Positions 63,683 to 64,000 of a stretch of DNA of 64,000 nucleotides are shown here, in pieces; the stretch's first letter is position 1, and each line of letters begins with the position of its first letter. The position numbers and the translations under genes were made by a program. This DNA comes from Aestuariivivens insulae (lineage in GTDB: Bacteria; Bacteroidota; Bacteroidia; Flavobacteriales; Flavobacteriaceae). Under the pieces are notes generated by a model. The model was not told the DNA's origin. It saw only the letters and a program-made list of their open reading frames with translations, and did not search any database. The DNA lies in NCBI RefSeq assembly GCF_022662195.1, contig NZ_JAKMCS010000001.1, forward strand, positions 496,001 through 560,000, written 5' to 3'.

Positions 63683-64000
63683 ATGGCAAGAGATTTAAAA
63701 TTTACTAGAAATATAGGTATTGCTGCGCATATTGACGCAGGAAAAACAACTACTACAGAGCGTATCCTTTATTATACAGGTGTGTCACACAAAATTGGTG
63801 AGGTACACGATGGTGCGGCTACAATGGACTGGATGGAGCAAGAGCAAGAAAGGGGTATTACCATTACTTCTGCTGCAACAACCTGTACATGGAATTTTCC
63901 ATTGGAAAACGGTCAGCCAACACCAGATACAAAAGGGTATCATTTTAATATTATTGATACTCCTGGCCACGTAGATTTTACGGTTGAAGTAAACCGTTCG
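63683..64000 (+). CDS. fusA: Elongation factor G (3'-truncated by window)
   Basis: The ATG at 63683 opens [20 protein letters not shown], followed by the P-loop AHIDAGKTT, switch [11 protein letters not shown] and switch [17 protein letters not shown], all typical of EF-G domain I. Only 106 codons are in the window. EF-G drives ribosomal translocation. It is the third gene of the str operon. Confidence 0.95.
   Translation, partial: MARDLKFTRNIGIAAHIDAGKTTTTERILYYTGVSHKIGEVHDGAATMDWMEQEQERGITITSAATTCTWNFPLENGQPTPDTKGYHFNIIDTPGHVDFTVEVNRS

Overview
The window is a 64 kb piece of a flavobacterial chromosome (Bacteroidota, family Flavobacteriaceae by gene content). The evidence is SusC/SusD pairs whose SusC signal peptides begin MKTKFSGMLTL, DUF5723, DUF4136 and thrombospondin-3/OmpA proteins, low G+C, and promoters of the Bacteroidota TTTG/TAnnTTTG type (clearest in front of rpsL). 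I see no tRNA, rRNA, CRISPR array or prophage. Most of the window is ordinary housekeeping and envelope sequence. The accessory parts are a glycan locus, one insertion sequence and several repeat-rich spacers.

Layout. 0-6.3 kb: the tail of a saccharopine-dehydrogenase-like gene, an SDR, a slipin, an M48 metalloprotease and three small membrane proteins (DUF1361, DUF2809, unknown). 6.5-9.3 kb: creD, a winged-helix regulator, its partner membrane protein and a DUF1801 protein. Two identical-arm 19-bp palindromes sit in front of creD and in front of the regulator operon. 9.3-15.7 kb: a probable iron/siderophore locus (PepSY reductase-like protein, two small membrane proteins, DUF4198 protein, TonB-dependent siderophore receptor, divergent AraC regulator). 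15.7-19 kb: kdsA and typA. 19-29 kb: a very AT-rich surface-polysaccharide locus with two flippases, three glycosyltransferases, two hexapeptide acyltransferases and the parts for a 3-acylamino-3,6-dideoxyhexose (FdtA-type ketoisomerase, DegT aminotransferase, acetyltransferase). 29-43 kb: SDR, TPR protein, mpl, a small outer-membrane protein, an amidase, an OmpA protein, radC, a deacetylase-like protein, a HAD nucleotidase, a lipoprotein and a DUF5723 pair. 43-47 kb: rarA, rhomboid protease, rlmB and a plug-only TonB-receptor-like protein. 47.3-48.8 kb: a complete insertion sequence with inverted repeats, a target duplication and a frameshifted transposase. 49-60.5 kb: two tandem SusC-SusD-lipoprotein operons with no carbohydrate-degrading enzymes. 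60.8-64 kb: an Omp85-family protein and the start of the str operon (rpsL, rpsG, fusA cut by the window end).

No single new system stands out. The observations most worth following are: the shared palindromic operator linking creD to the HTH/membrane-protein operon; a diverged second copy of the mpl 3' end flanking a 1.28 kb block, which looks like a recombination scar; a 20-bp identity between the divergent start regions of rarA and the rhomboid gene; the insertion sequence; the shared leader of the two SusC genes; and families of intergenic palindromes around 29.6, 40.5 and 42.9-43.2 kb.
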